A stretch of 64,000 bases of DNA from Streptomyces sp. NBC_01210 (GTDB taxonomy: Bacteria > Actinomycetota > Actinomycetes > Streptomycetales > Streptomycetaceae). The position numbers and the translations under genes were made by a program. Every line of letters starts with the position of its first letter. Position 1 is the first letter of the stretch. Location of the stretch: positions 6,386,001-6,450,000 of the forward strand of contig NZ_CP108549.1 of NCBI RefSeq assembly GCF_036010325.1, read 5' to 3'. Of the stretch, positions 33,028 through 41,803 are shown piece after piece. The notes under the pieces were generated by a model that worked only from the letters and a program-made list of their open reading frames with translations, was not told the DNA's origin and did no database searches.

Positions 33028-34728
33028 ATGGACGCTGACGCCATCGAGGAAGGCCGCCGACGCTGGCAGGCCCGTTACGACAAGGCCCGCAAGCGGGACG
33101 CGGACTTCACCACGCTCTCCGGTGACCCGGTCGAGCCCGTCTACGGGCCCCGGCCCGGGGACACCTACGACGGCTTCGAGCGGATCGGCTGGCCCGGGGA
33201 GTACCCCTTCACCCGCGGGCTCTACCCGACCGGCTACCGCGGCCGCACCTGGACCATCCGCCAGTTCGCCGGCTTCGGCAATGCCGAGCAGACCAACGAG
33301 CGCTACAAAATGATCCTGGCCAACGGCGGCGGCGGGCTCTCCGTCGCCTTCGACATGCCGACGCTCATGGGCCGTGACTCCGACGACCCTCGCTCGCTCG
33401 GCGAGGTCGGCCACTGCGGCGTCGCCATCGACTCCGCCGCCGACATGGAGGTCCTCTTCCAGGACATCCCGCTCGGTGATGTAACGACCTCGATGACCAT
33501 CAGCGGGCCGGCCGTCCCGGTCTTCTGCATGTATCTCGTCGCCGCCGAGCGCCAGGGCATCGACCCGGCCGTGCTCAACGGCACACTGCAGACCGACATC
33601 TTCAAGGAGTACATCGCGCAGAAGGAGTGGCTCTTCCAGCCCGAGCCGCATCTGCGCCTGATCGGCGACCTGATGGAGCACTGCGCGCAGGGCATCCCCG
33701 CGTACAAGCCGCTGTCGGTCTCCGGTTACCACATCCGCGAGGCCGGAGCGACGGCCGCGCAGGAGCTCGCGTACACGCTCGCCGACGGCTTCGGCTATGT
33801 CGAGCTGGGCCTGAGCCGCGGCCTGGACGTGGACACCTTCGCGCCCGGCCTCTCCTTCTTCTTCGACGCGCACCTCGACTTCTTCGAGGAGATCGCCAAG
33901 TTCCGGGCAGCTCGCAGGATCTGGGCGCGCTGGATGAAGGAGGAGTACGGCGCACAGACCGACAAGGCGCAGTGGCTTCGCTTCCACACCCAGACCGCGG
34001 GTGTCTCGCTCACCGCGCAGCAGCCGTACAACAACGTCGTACGCACGGCGGTCGAGGCGCTCTCCGCGGTCCTCGGCGGCACCAACTCCCTGCACACCAA
34101 CGCCCTGGACGAGACCCTCGCCCTGCCGAGCGCGCAGGCCGCGGAGATCGCGCTGCGTACCCAGCAGGTGCTGATGGAGGAGACCGGCGTCGCCAATGTC
34201 GCCGACCCGCTCGGCGGCTCCTGGTACGTCGAGCAGCTCACCGACCGTATCGAGGCCGACGCCGAGAAGATCTTCGACCAGATCAAGGAACGCGGCCGGC
34301 GCGCACACGCGGACGGCAAGCACCCCATCGGCCCGATCACGTCCGGCATTCTGCGCGGTATCGAGGACGGCTGGTTCACCGGCGAGATCGCCGAGTCCGC
34401 CTTCCGCTACCAGCAGTCCCTGGAGAAGGGCGACAAGCGGGTCGTGGGCGTCAACGTCCACCACGGCTCGGTCACCGGCGACTTGGAGATCCTGCGGGTC
34501 AGCCATGAGGTCGAGCGCGAGCAGGTACGGGTCCTGGCGGACCGCAAGGCCGGCCGCGACGACGCCCGCGTACGGTCCTCGCTGGACGCGATGCTGACCG
34601 CCGCGCGGGACGGCTCCAACATGATCGCGCCGATGCTGGACGCGGTCCGTGCGGAGGCGACGCTGGGCGAGATCTGCGATGCGCTGCGGGACGAGTGGGG
34701 CACGTACACGGAGCCGCCGGGCTTCTGA
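33028..34728 (+). CDS. icmA: Isobutyryl-CoA mutase large subunit (B12-dependent acyl-CoA mutase family)
   Basis: 566 residues, the length of S. cinnamonensis IcmA. It contains the TIM-barrel substrate domain (RTWTIRQFAGFGNAEQTNER, GGGGLSVAFDMPTLMGRDSD, PLSVSGYHIREAGATAAQEL) but no C-terminal B12-binding domain, which is a separate small subunit in this family. Phe80 and Gln198 occupy the positions that are Tyr and Arg in methylmalonyl-CoA mutase; this pair is the established mark of isobutyryl-CoA mutase. The reaction interconverts isobutyryl-CoA and n-butyryl-CoA, tying valine breakdown to butyrate metabolism. The adenosyltransferase (5557) and MeaB (24817) supply and protect the cofactor. 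Expression is probably controlled at the 24-bp palindrome. Confidence 0.92.
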   Translation: MDADAIEEGRRRWQARYDKARKRDADFTTLSGDPVEPVYGPRPGDTYDGFERIGWPGEYPFTRGLYPTGYRGRTWTIRQFAGFGNAEQTNERYKMILANGGGGLSVAFDMPTLMGRDSDDPRSLGEVGHCGVAIDSAADMEVLFQDIPLGDVTTSMTISGPAVPVFCMYLVAAERQGIDPAVLNGTLQTDIFKEYIAQKEWLFQPEPHLRLIGDLMEHCAQGIPAYKPLSVSGYHIREAGATAAQELAYTLADGFGYVELGLSRGLDVDTFAPGLSFFFDAHLDFFEEIAKFRAARRIWARWMKEEYGAQTDKAQWLRFHTQTAGVSLTAQQPYNNVVRTAVEALSAVLGGTNSLHTNALDETLALPSAQAAEIALRTQQVLMEETGVANVADPLGGSWYVEQLTDRIEADAEKIFDQIKERGRRAHADGKHPIGPITSGILRGIEDGWFTGEIAESAFRYQQSLEKGDKRVVGVNVHHGSVTGDLEILRVSHEVEREQVRVLADRKAGRDDARVRSSLDAMLTAARDGSNMIAPMLDAVRAEATLGEICDALRDEWGTYTEPPGF

Positions 34729-34732
34729 CCCG

Positions 34733-34962
34733 GTGGGGGGCCCGTAACTGGGGGCAAGCCCCCAGACCCCGTACGGCCTTCGGCCGTGTCCTCAATCGCC
34801 GGACGGGCTGGGTTTCCCGGACATTCAGCCCCTCCCGGCCGGGAAACCAGCCTCGCCGGCGGAAGATTTCAGCCCCTCCGGCGTTTGAGGAGCGGGGCTT
34901 GGGGCGGAGCCCCAACAGGAGCCTCGCCGGCGATTGAGGCGCGGGCCGGGGGCGGAGCCCCA
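34733..34962. repeat. Cluster of Streptomyces intergenic repeats
   Basis: Three related units are packed after the mutase gene. GGCGTTTGAGGAGCGGGGCT at 34879 and GGCGATTGAGGCGCGGGCC at 34929 are direct, each followed by a GGGGCGGAGCCCC hairpin. TCCTCAATCGCCGGACGGGC at about 34790 is inverted and preceded by GGGGGCAAGCCCCC. Such units are common between Streptomyces genes; they may act as terminators here. Confidence 0.7.
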
Positions 34963-34963
34963 G

Positions 34964-36349
34964 TCACCCGGGGAAGGTCAGCCGGAACCGCGCCCCGCCC
35001 CCCTGCGCCGCCTCCGCCGTCAGCTCCGCGCCGTGCGCACGCGCGATCTGGCGGGCCATCGCCAGGCCCAGTCCCGAGCCGGGCAGCGCGCGGGCGGTCT
35101 CCGCGCGGTAGAAGCGGTCGAAGACGTACGGAAGGTCCTCGGGCGCGATCCCCGGACCGTGATCCCGCACCGTCAACTCCCTTGAGGTGAGGGCGACTTC
35201 GACGGGGTCGCCCGGCGGGCTGAACTTGGCCGCGTTGTCCAGCAGATTCGTCAGCAGGCGCGACAGCCGCGAGGGCACGCCGGGCAGCGCGAAACCCGCC
35301 GCCGCGTCGTCGACGTACAGCGTGAAGACGATCCGCGGCCAGTGGGCGCGGGCCATCTCGACCGCGTGCTCGGTGAGGGCAGCGACGCGGACCGTTTCGA
35401 GGAGCGGTTGAGGCTCCTCGTCCCTGGCGAGTTCGATCAAGTCGTTCACCAGGCCGGTGACTTCGCGCAGCTGGCGCGTGAGGGCGGTGGACGCGCGGGT
35501 GCGCTGTGCCTCGGTGAGGCGGTCGGCGCGGGCGAGCAGTTCCGCGTTGGTGCGCAGCGCCGTCAGCGGCGTACGGAGCTCATGTGAGGCGTCGGCGACC
35601 AGCCGGCGCTGCGCGGTGACCGACTGCTCCAGCTCGCCGAGCATCGTGTTGAACGAGCCGGCCAGCCGGGTCACCTCGTCCTCCCGGCCCGGGGGACCCG
35701 CAGGGAGTTCGATGCGGTGACGCGGATCGCGGGTCGCCGCGATGCGCTCGGCGGTGGCGGTGAGCCGGGCCACGGGGGCAAGGCCGGTACGCGACACCCA
35801 GTACCCCAGCAGGCCCGCGAGCAGCACGCCCGCGGCGCCCGCGCCCGCGAGCAGCCAGGCCGCCTGGCGTACCCCCCTCTCGACCGTGTCCGCGCGGAGC
35901 GCGACCTGAAGTGCCTCGCCCCGGCCGAAGTTGGTCGTCAGCATCCGCATCGGATGCCCGAAGAGGGTGACGTTGGTGAAGTACGGGTCGCGTTCCCCGG
36001 CGGCGACCTCCCGCACGGGCGTGCTGACCGGGAGGAGATAGGGCTTCGCGGGGTCCTTCGCCGGAGCCGCGGGGACGATCTGCGCGCAGGCCGGTGCCGA
36101 CAGAAAGCGGCACTCGCCCGCCACCGTCCCGGGGCCCTCGTCGCGGTTCTGCTGGGTGACCAGCGTCGCCGACTGCGTCAGACTCAGATCGAGCTGGTGG
36201 TACAGCTCGTAACGGATCACGAAGAACGCGGCCGTGCAGATGCCCACCGCGACCAGCGCGACGGCCGCGGACGCGGCGAGCGCCAGCCGCGTACGCAGCG
36301 GCCGGTGCCTGCGCCAGCGAGCGCCCAGCCTGCGCCGCGCGCTCATCAC
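34964..36349 (-). CDS. Two-component sensor histidine kinase (HAMP type)
   Basis: 461 residues. Helix 1 is at about 20-42 ([20 protein letters not shown]), an extracytoplasmic sensor domain at 43-160, helix 2 at about 163-185, then HAMP. HisKA has phospho-His motif [20 protein letters not shown]. HATPase_c shows N-box [15 protein letters not shown]1 [20 protein letters not shown] and G2 [13 protein letters not shown]. It starts at GTG 36349 (GTGA overlap with the response-regulator stop) or ATG 36346. With the regulator upstream it forms a classical sensor pair, divergent from a MurG-like and an SDR gene, which are plausible targets. Confidence 0.9.
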   Translation of the reverse strand: MMSARRRLGARWRRHRPLRTRLALAASAAVALVAVGICTAAFFVIRYELYHQLDLSLTQSATLVTQQNRDEGPGTVAGECRFLSAPACAQIVPAAPAKDPAKPYLLPVSTPVREVAAGERDPYFTNVTLFGHPMRMLTTNFGRGEALQVALRADTVERGVRQAAWLLAGAGAAGVLLAGLLGYWVSRTGLAPVARLTATAERIAATRDPRHRIELPAGPPGREDEVTRLAGSFNTMLGELEQSVTAQRRLVADASHELRTPLTALRTNAELLARADRLTEAQRTRASTALTRQLREVTGLVNDLIELARDEEPQPLLETVRVAALTEHAVEMARAHWPRIVFTLYVDDAAAGFALPGVPSRLSRLLTNLLDNAAKFSPPGDPVEVALTSRELTVRDHGPGIAPEDLPYVFDRFYRAETARALPGSGLGLAMARQIARAHGAELTAEAAQGGGARFRLTFPG

Positions 36350-37023
36350 ACATCCAGCCGGTAGCCGACGCCGTGGACCGTATGGACCAGACGCGGCTCA
36401 CCGCCCGCCTCCAGTTTGCGGCGCAGGTAACCGACGTACACGGCAAGGGAGTTGGAGTCGGGACCGAAGTCCTGTCCCCACACCAGCTCCAGGATCAGCT
36501 CGCGGGGCAGCACCTGCCCTGGATGGCGCAGCAGCAGTTCGAGCAGGGTGAACTCGGTACGGCTGAACTCCAGTGACCGACCGCCCCGGTTGCCCGTGCG
36601 GGTGTCGGGATCCACGGTCAGATCGGCGAAGGACAGCGCGCCGGACTCCTCGGGCAGGGGAGCGGCGCGTCGCAGCAACGCCCGTACGCGTGCGGTCAGT
36701 TCGTCCAGCGCGAAAGGCTTCACCAGATAGTCGTCGGCACCCGCGTCCAGGCCGTCGACACGCTCGCTGACCGAGTCCAGCGCGGTCAGTACGAGTACCG
36801 GCGTACGGTCTTCGATCGCCCGCAGCCGACGGCAGAAGGCGAGCCCGTCGAGCACCGGCATCATCACATCGAGCACGATCGCGTCCGGCTGCCACGACGC
36901 CACGGCGGAGAGCGCCGCGAGACCGTCGCCCGCGCCGCGCACCTCGTAGCCCTCGACCGTCAGCCCGTCCTCGACCGCGGCGCGCACTTCCGGCTCGTCG
37001 TCGACAACCAGGATCTTCTTCAT
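36346..37023 (-). CDS. OmpR/PhoB-family response regulator
   Basis: 225 residues. Receiver domain: [14 protein letters not shown] with the acidic pocket, Asp in [12 protein letters not shown] (about 51), Lys in DDYLVKPF (about 101). The C-terminal winged helix (128-222) reads [20 protein letters not shown] followed by [23 protein letters not shown] 37023 is the start; upstream in-frame codons are unlikely. The promoter region to the divergent MurG-like gene (54 bases) contains AACCC-tcttaag-GGGTT, a possible binding site. Confidence 0.92.
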   Translation of the reverse strand: MKKILVVDDEPEVRAAVEDGLTVEGYEVRGAGDGLAALSAVASWQPDAIVLDVMMPVLDGLAFCRRLRAIEDRTPVLVLTALDSVSERVDGLDAGADDYLVKPFALDELTARVRALLRRAAPLPEESGALSFADLTVDPDTRTGNRGGRSLEFSRTEFTLLELLLRHPGQVLPRELILELVWGQDFGPDSNSLAVYVGYLRRKLEAGGEPRLVHTVHGVGYRLDV

Positions 37024-37077
37024 GGGCAAAGACTGCCAAACCATGGTCTTAGAACCCTCTTAAGGGGTTTCGCGAGC

Positions 37078-38256
37078 GTGGCCGTCATGCGCACACAACT
37101 GGGCACATCACTGGGCACACCGCCTCGCACACCACTCTCCGTCGTGATCGGTGCGGGCGGCACCGGCGGCCATATCTACCCCGGGCTCGCGCTCGCCGAC
37201 GCACTGCGCCGGGCCGCCCCCGACGCGGTGATCTCCTTCGTCGGTACGACGCGCGGCCTGGAGACCGAACTGATCCCGGCCGCCGGCCACCGCCTCCACA
37301 CCGTCGACATGATCCCCTTCGACCCCGCCCTCGGCGCCAGGCGCTATCTGCTGCCCGCGGCCCTGCTGCGGTCCGGTGCCCAGTGCCGGGCGATCCTGCG
37401 CGAGCAGCGGGCGCAGATCGCCGTGGGCATGGGCGGCTACCCGAGCGCGCCCGTCATACTCGGCGCGCGGATGGCCGGGCTGCCGAGCGTGATCCACGAG
37501 TCCAACGCCGTACCGGGCCGGGCCAACCAGTTCGCCGCCCGCCTCACGCCGCACATGGCCGTCGCCTTCGACCGCAGCCGCGCCCATCTCGCGGGCGGCG
37601 AGAACGCCGTCACCACCGGAATGCCGATCGCCGCGCCGATCGCCCGTCTGGACAGGCCCGGGGTGCGCGCAGAGGCCCGCAGAGCCCTCTCGGTACCCCA
37701 GGACGCCAGGCTCGTCCTGGTCAACGGCGGCAGCCTGGGCGCGGCCCGGCTCACCGAGGCCGCTGTCGGGCTCGCGGAACGATGGCGGGATCGGCCCGGC
37801 GTACAGCTGCTGATCAAGACCGGGCCCGCGGCGCTGGACGAGACCCGCCGCCGACTCGGCGACTCACCGGTCGCGCGCGCCGTCCCCTACCTGGACCGGA
37901 TGGACCTCGCGTACGCGGCCGCCGACCTGGTCGTCTGCCGAGCCGGTTCCGCGACCGTCGCGGAACTGGCCACGGTCGGAGTGCCCGCCGTACTCGTCCC
38001 GTATCCGCACGCCCCCGGCGACCACCAGACCCATAACGCCCGGGTCCTCTCCGACGCGGGGGCCGGTCTCCTGCTCCCCGATGCGGAGACCACCGCCGAC
38101 CGGCTCGCCGCCCTCGTCGAGCCACTGCTCGCCGACCCGGCCCGGCTCGCCGCGATGAGCGGCGCCGCCGACCCGGGCCCGCACGCCCGAGCCGCCGACC
38201 TGTTGGCGGCCCGGGTCCTTCAACTCGCCTCGCACACAAAGGAGTACGCAGCATGA
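37078..38256 (+). CDS. MurG-like UDP-sugar glycosyltransferase
   Basis: 392 residues of the GT28 family. MurG signatures are GAGGTGGHIYPGLALADALR (glycine-rich loop), IHESNAVPGRANQFAARLTP, VNGGSLGA, VCRAGSATVAELATVGVPAV and PGDHQTHNARVL. MurG adds GlcNAc to lipid I, but this gene is not in a division/cell-wall cluster; the true murG is expected elsewhere in the genome, so this paralogue may transfer GlcNAc (or a modified sugar) to another lipid or metabolite. GTG 37078 has AAGGGG 11 bases upstream; ATG 37087 is an alternative. Its stop overlaps the next start (ATGA). Confidence 0.85.
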   Translation: MAVMRTQLGTSLGTPPRTPLSVVIGAGGTGGHIYPGLALADALRRAAPDAVISFVGTTRGLETELIPAAGHRLHTVDMIPFDPALGARRYLLPAALLRSGAQCRAILREQRAQIAVGMGGYPSAPVILGARMAGLPSVIHESNAVPGRANQFAARLTPHMAVAFDRSRAHLAGGENAVTTGMPIAAPIARLDRPGVRAEARRALSVPQDARLVLVNGGSLGAARLTEAAVGLAERWRDRPGVQLLIKTGPAALDETRRRLGDSPVARAVPYLDRMDLAYAAADLVVCRAGSATVAELATVGVPAVLVPYPHAPGDHQTHNARVLSDAGAGLLLPDAETTADRLAALVEPLLADPARLAAMSGAADPGPHARAADLLAARVLQLASHTKEYAA

Positions 38257-39248
38257 GCAGCATGAACTGGCAGAACCGAACTGTCCTGGTCACCGGCGCC
38301 GAGGGCTTCATCGGCTCGACGCTCGTCGACCTGCTCGTCGAGCGCGGGGCGAAGGTCCGCGCCTTCGTCCACTACAAGCCGTACGCCGAGAAGGGATTCC
38401 TCGCCCATCACATCGGCGACTCCCGGGTCGAGATGATCGCGGGCGATGTACGTGACGCGGGCCGGGTCATGGACGCCGTCGCCGACTGCGACACGGTCTT
38501 CCATCTCGCCGCGCTGATCGGCATTCCGTACAGCTACGACTCACCCGGCGCGTACGTCCGGACGAATGTCGTCGGCACCGAGAACATCGCGGAGGCCTGC
38601 CGCCGCCATTCCGTACGCCGTCTTGTCCACACCTCGACGAGTGAGGTGTACGGAACCGCCCTCACCGCCCCCATCGGCGAGGACCACCCGCTGCAGCCGC
38701 AATCCCCGTACTCCGCATCGAAGATCGGCGCGGACATGATGGTGCTCTCGCACTGGCACGCCTTCGAGCTGCCTGTGACGGTCGTACGCCCCTTCAACAC
38801 CTACGGGCCGAGGCAGTCCGCGCGTGCCGTGATCCCGGCGATCCTGGCCCAACTCCACGCCGGGGCACGGGAGATCAAGCTCGGCTCGCTCACCCCGACC
38901 CGCGACTTCACCTATGTCACGGACACGGCGCGCGGCTTCCTGGCGATGGCGGAGTGCGACCGTGCGGTGGGCGAGGTGGTCAACCTCGGGACGGGCCGTG
39001 AGATCGCGATCGGGGAACTGGCGCAGGCCCTGATCGCCGCGTCGGGGCGGTCGGCGCAGGTGGTCGTCGACCCGGCGCGGCTGCGGCCGACCGGTAGTGA
39101 GGTGGAGCGGCTGCTGTCCGACAACACGCGGGCGGGGGAGTGGGCGGGCTGGCAGCCCGAGGTCTCGCTGGAGGAGGGCCTGAAGCACACCTCGGAGTGG
39201 ATCGCGGAGAATCTGCACCTGTTCGCGACGGACCGCTACCAGGTCTGA
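38253..39248 (+). CDS. NAD-dependent epimerase/dehydratase (sugar-nucleotide 4,6-dehydratase-like SDR)
   Basis: 331 residues, extended SDR fold. The nucleotide motif GAEGFIGSTLVDLL is at about 15-28, the catalytic region has HTSTSEVYGTA and YSASKIGADMMVLS (Tyr-x-x-x-Lys), and the substrate region has PFNTYGPRQSARAVIPAILA. It most resembles LegB/PseB-type and GDP-mannose 4,6-dehydratase-like enzymes acting on UDP- or GDP-sugars. Translational coupling to the MurG-like enzyme suggests it makes the sugar that enzyme transfers. Exact substrate unknown. Confidence 0.87.
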   Translation: MSSMNWQNRTVLVTGAEGFIGSTLVDLLVERGAKVRAFVHYKPYAEKGFLAHHIGDSRVEMIAGDVRDAGRVMDAVADCDTVFHLAALIGIPYSYDSPGAYVRTNVVGTENIAEACRRHSVRRLVHTSTSEVYGTALTAPIGEDHPLQPQSPYSASKIGADMMVLSHWHAFELPVTVVRPFNTYGPRQSARAVIPAILAQLHAGAREIKLGSLTPTRDFTYVTDTARGFLAMAECDRAVGEVVNLGTGREIAIGELAQALIAASGRSAQVVVDPARLRPTGSEVERLLSDNTRAGEWAGWQPEVSLEEGLKHTSEWIAENLHLFATDRYQV

Positions 39249-39295
39249 ATCAGCCCCTTCGGCTCTGCGTGAGGTCCGCTCTGCGTGAGGTCCGC

Positions 39296-39943
39296 TCAGC
39301 TCTGCAGGGACCCGATCCCCGACACCAGCATCAGGGTGAAGCGACGCGCCCACTCCTCGTCCACCGGCTCCGCGCTCACCAGCGCCCGATGAACCACGGC
39401 GCCCGCCACCACATCGAAGATCAGGTCCGTGTTGCGGGCTGCCGCCTCCGAGTCCTCCTCGTACGGCAGCTCGCCACGGGCCTGAGCGCGCTCCCGGCCC
39501 TCAACGACCAGGCGCTTCTGCCGGTCGACGATCGCCGAGCGGATCCGTACGCGCAGGGCGTCGTCGTTCGTCGACTCGGCGACCACGGCCATCAGCGCGG
39601 TCTTGGTCTCGGGCCGGTTCAGCAGCGCCGCGAACTGGAGCACCACGCCCTGCACATCGGCCGTCAGGCTGCCGCGGTCGGGGAGTTCGAGCTCGTCGAA
39701 GAGAACGGCGACGGCGTCGACGACGAGCTCGTTCTTGTTCGCCCAGCGGCGATAGAGGGTGGTCTTGGCGACTCCCGCGCGAGTGGCCACGTCCCCCATC
39801 GTCAGCTTCGACCAGCCCAGCTCGACGAGCGCCGCCCGGGTCGCGTCGAGGATCGCGGCGTCGGCCTCGGCACTGCGGGGGCGTCCCGTACGACCCGTAC
39901 GTACGGCTTTGGGGCGGGTGTGGCTGCACATGACGGCGACCAT
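39296..39943 (-). CDS. TetR-family transcriptional regulator
   Basis: 215 residues. N-terminal helix-turn-helix: GWSKLTMGDVATRAGVAKTT followed by LYRRWANKNELVVDA. The C-terminal helical domain (80-215) is of unknown ligand. ATG 39943 is used; ATG 39931 is equally possible and neither has a strong ribosome site. It is divergent from the thioredoxin-like gene at 40173; the 229-base region between contains two good inverted repeats, so it may control itself and that gene. Confidence 0.88.
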   Translation of the reverse strand: MVAVMCSHTRPKAVRTGRTGRPRSAEADAAILDATRAALVELGWSKLTMGDVATRAGVAKTTLYRRWANKNELVVDAVAVLFDELELPDRGSLTADVQGVVLQFAALLNRPETKTALMAVVAESTNDDALRVRIRSAIVDRQKRLVVEGRERAQARGELPYEEDSEAAARNTDLIFDVVAGAVVHRALVSAEPVDEEWARRFTLMLVSGIGSLQS

Positions 39944-40026
39944 ACCGGCGGGTAGGCGATCTGCTGTGAGGCAGTTCACCGGAGGTTTCTCACATGCGGG
40001 CAGACACGGGAGAGCCGGTGCAGTTA

Positions 40027-40043
40027 CGCTACGACTCGTAGCG
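40027..40043. promoter_or_regulatory. 17-bp palindrome in the tetR / thioredoxin-like divergent region
   Basis: CGCTACGA-c-TCGTAGCG: perfect 8-bp arms around one base, 84 bp upstream of the tetR start. The spacing fits a TetR dimer. Confidence 0.5.
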
Positions 40044-40074
40044 AAAGCCTTGACCGGCTCCAGCGACAACCACT

Positions 40075-40098
40075 GACACCGGGTGGGGACCCGGTGTC
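40075..40098. promoter_or_regulatory. Inverted repeat upstream of the thioredoxin-like gene
   Basis: GACACCGGGT and ACCCGGTGTC are perfect 10-bp arms separated by GGGG. It lies 75 bp before ATG 40173. It may be a second operator or a leader hairpin. Confidence 0.45.
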
Positions 40099-40172
40099 GA
40101 ACATTTTGGCCAGTACAGCGGTCTCTTGGCCGTATTTTTCACATGCGCGCGCGGAAGGGGGAGGATGTACTC

Positions 40173-41150
40173 ATGCAGCCTAGGAACATGTCCATGAGCG
40201 GCGTCGTCGACCTCGCCGCGGTGAAGGCGGCCGGTGAGGCCAAGGCGAAGGCGGAACAGGCGCGCGCCGAGGCCGCCCGCCAGGGCGGCGGCGGTGCCGT
40301 AGCCCCTTCCAGCCTGGTGATCGACGTCGATGAGGCGGGCTTCGAGAGCGATGTCCTCCAGCGTTCCACCGAGGTCCCGGTCGTCATCGACTTCTGGGCC
40401 GAGTGGTGCGAGCCGTGCAAGCAGCTCAGCCCGGTGCTGGAGCGACTGGCGCAGGAGTACAGCGGCCGGTTCGTCCTCGCCAAGATCGACGTCGACGCCA
40501 ATCAGATGCTGATGCAGCAGTTCGGGATCCAGGGCATCCCGGCGGTCTTCGCGGTGGTGGCCGGCCAGGCGCTGCCCCTCTTCCAGGGCGCGGCGCCCGA
40601 GGCCCAGATCCGCGCCACCCTCGACCAGCTGATCCAGGTGGCCGAGGAGCGCTTCGGGCTGACCGGTGTCGCCGTCGACCAGGACGTGTCCGGCGCGGAG
40701 GCGGAGGCAGCCCCCGCCGAGGTCCCCGAGGGTCCGTACGACGCTCTGCTGGAAGCCGCCGTACAGGCGCTGGACGCGGGCGACTTCGGCGGTGCGGTCC
40801 AGGCGTACAAAAACGTCCTCTCCGACGATCCGGGCAATACGGAAGCGAAGCTGGGCCTCGCCCAGGCCGAACTCCTCGCCCGTGTGAAGGACATGGACCC
40901 GGCGAAGGTCCGCCAGGAGGCGGCTGAGAACCCGACCGATGTGCAGGCGCAGATCGCCGCCGCCGATCTCGATCTGGTCGGCGGTCATGTCGAGGACGCG
41001 TTCGGACGGCTTGTCGAGACGGTGCGCCGCACGGCGGGCGAGGATCGGGACGCGGCACGGGTGCGGCTGCTCGAGCTCTTCGAGGTCGTCGGCCCGGATG
41101 ATCCGCGGGTGACCGCCGCGCGTTCGGCGCTGGCGCGGGTGCTGTTCTGA
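40173..41150 (+). CDS. Thioredoxin-domain protein with C-terminal TPR (CnoX/YbbN-like)
   Basis: 325 residues. A variable N-terminus (1-50) is rich in A, K and E. A thioredoxin fold covers 55-165 with redox motif FWAEWCEPCKQLSPVLERLA (CEPC) and cis-Pro segment GIQGIPAVFAV. Two or three TPR-like repeats follow (LLEAAVQALDAGDFGGAVQA; LGLAQAELLARVKDM). It resembles holdase-type thioredoxins that protect proteins under oxidative stress. ATG 40173 has GGAGG 8 bases upstream. A strong terminator follows at 41207. Confidence 0.9.
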   Translation: MQPRNMSMSGVVDLAAVKAAGEAKAKAEQARAEAARQGGGGAVAPSSLVIDVDEAGFESDVLQRSTEVPVVIDFWAEWCEPCKQLSPVLERLAQEYSGRFVLAKIDVDANQMLMQQFGIQGIPAVFAVVAGQALPLFQGAAPEAQIRATLDQLIQVAEERFGLTGVAVDQDVSGAEAEAAPAEVPEGPYDALLEAAVQALDAGDFGGAVQAYKNVLSDDPGNTEAKLGLAQAELLARVKDMDPAKVRQEAAENPTDVQAQIAAADLDLVGGHVEDAFGRLVETVRRTAGEDRDAARVRLLELFEVVGPDDPRVTAARSALARVLF

Positions 41151-41206
41151 GTCATGTTTGAAGGTCCTGTACGGAACGTTCCGTTCCACCAGGTCTGAGG
41201 GTTTTA

Positions 41207-41237
41207 CGGCGGCGGCGCCGATCAGGCGCCGCCGCCG
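41207..41237 (+). terminator. Terminator of the thioredoxin-like gene
   Basis: A perfect 13-bp stem of GGC/GCC repeats (CGGCGGCGGCGCC and its complement) with loop GATCA, followed by TTTTGG. Between the stop codon and this hairpin is a separate perfect 14-bp palindrome ACGGAACGTTCCGT (41171-41184). Confidence 0.8.
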
Positions 41238-41803
41238 TTTTGGCGACAAGGTGACAGAACGCGGTCGCGCTTTACCAAAACTTGGTAAACGGATGCGTTG
41301 TTACTCGCAGTAAATGAACCCGCTTGTTCTGTCCGCTTATCGGCGGCAATCCTCCCTTCTGGCTGCCCCCTTGGCGGCACCCTGCGTTGCGGGGCGATAT
41401 CAAGCGGTCGTTGCGTGGTTATCAGGCCGTTACTAGTGAGTAACGAACCCCCTTGTGTCGCGGCCGGGAATGGACCACGATCGGCCACGCTCGGTCCAAT
41501 ACCCACCAGCCCGGCCTCCAGCCGTGCCGCGGGATCTTGGGTCCCCACCGAGTGGATCGGCGGCAGTGGCGCCGGTCGCGGACAGGGGGGTTCCTGCTGA
41601 ATGGCAGGGCCTGTCCGACAGGTTGTGCGTGATCAGTCAGGCGCGACCAGTGGTTGTCGCTCGGGGGTGATCGCCGGTGTTTCGGACGCAGCTCGCGCCT
41701 GAAAGTACAGGCGCTCTCCTTACCGAGGACGTAGCACTTCTCCCATCCCAGGACGGACACGAGAGTCCGGACCGGAGATGTACGTCCGAGAAGGAGGAAA
41801 GTC
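41238..41803 (+). promoter_or_regulatory. 566-base upstream region of the surface-protein operon
   Basis: No gene was found. Three inverted repeats occur early: TTTACCAA-aac-TTGGTAAA (41271-41289), TTACT-cgc-AGTAA (41301-41313) and CGTTACT-agtg-AGTAACG (41428-41445). All are AT-rich and unlike the surroundings. The rest, up to the AGAAGGAGG ribosome site before ATG 41804, shows no clear -10/-35. Confidence 0.5.

Noticed and set aside
34733..34962. Small genes in the repeat cluster after the mutase gene
   Set aside because: The open frames arise from the repeats themselves; no ribosome sites or conserved peptide.
40083..40172. Earlier starts of the thioredoxin-like protein at 40083 or 40143
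   Set aside because: They would include the inverted repeat region and lack a ribosome site, whereas ATG 40173 has GGAGG at ideal spacing.
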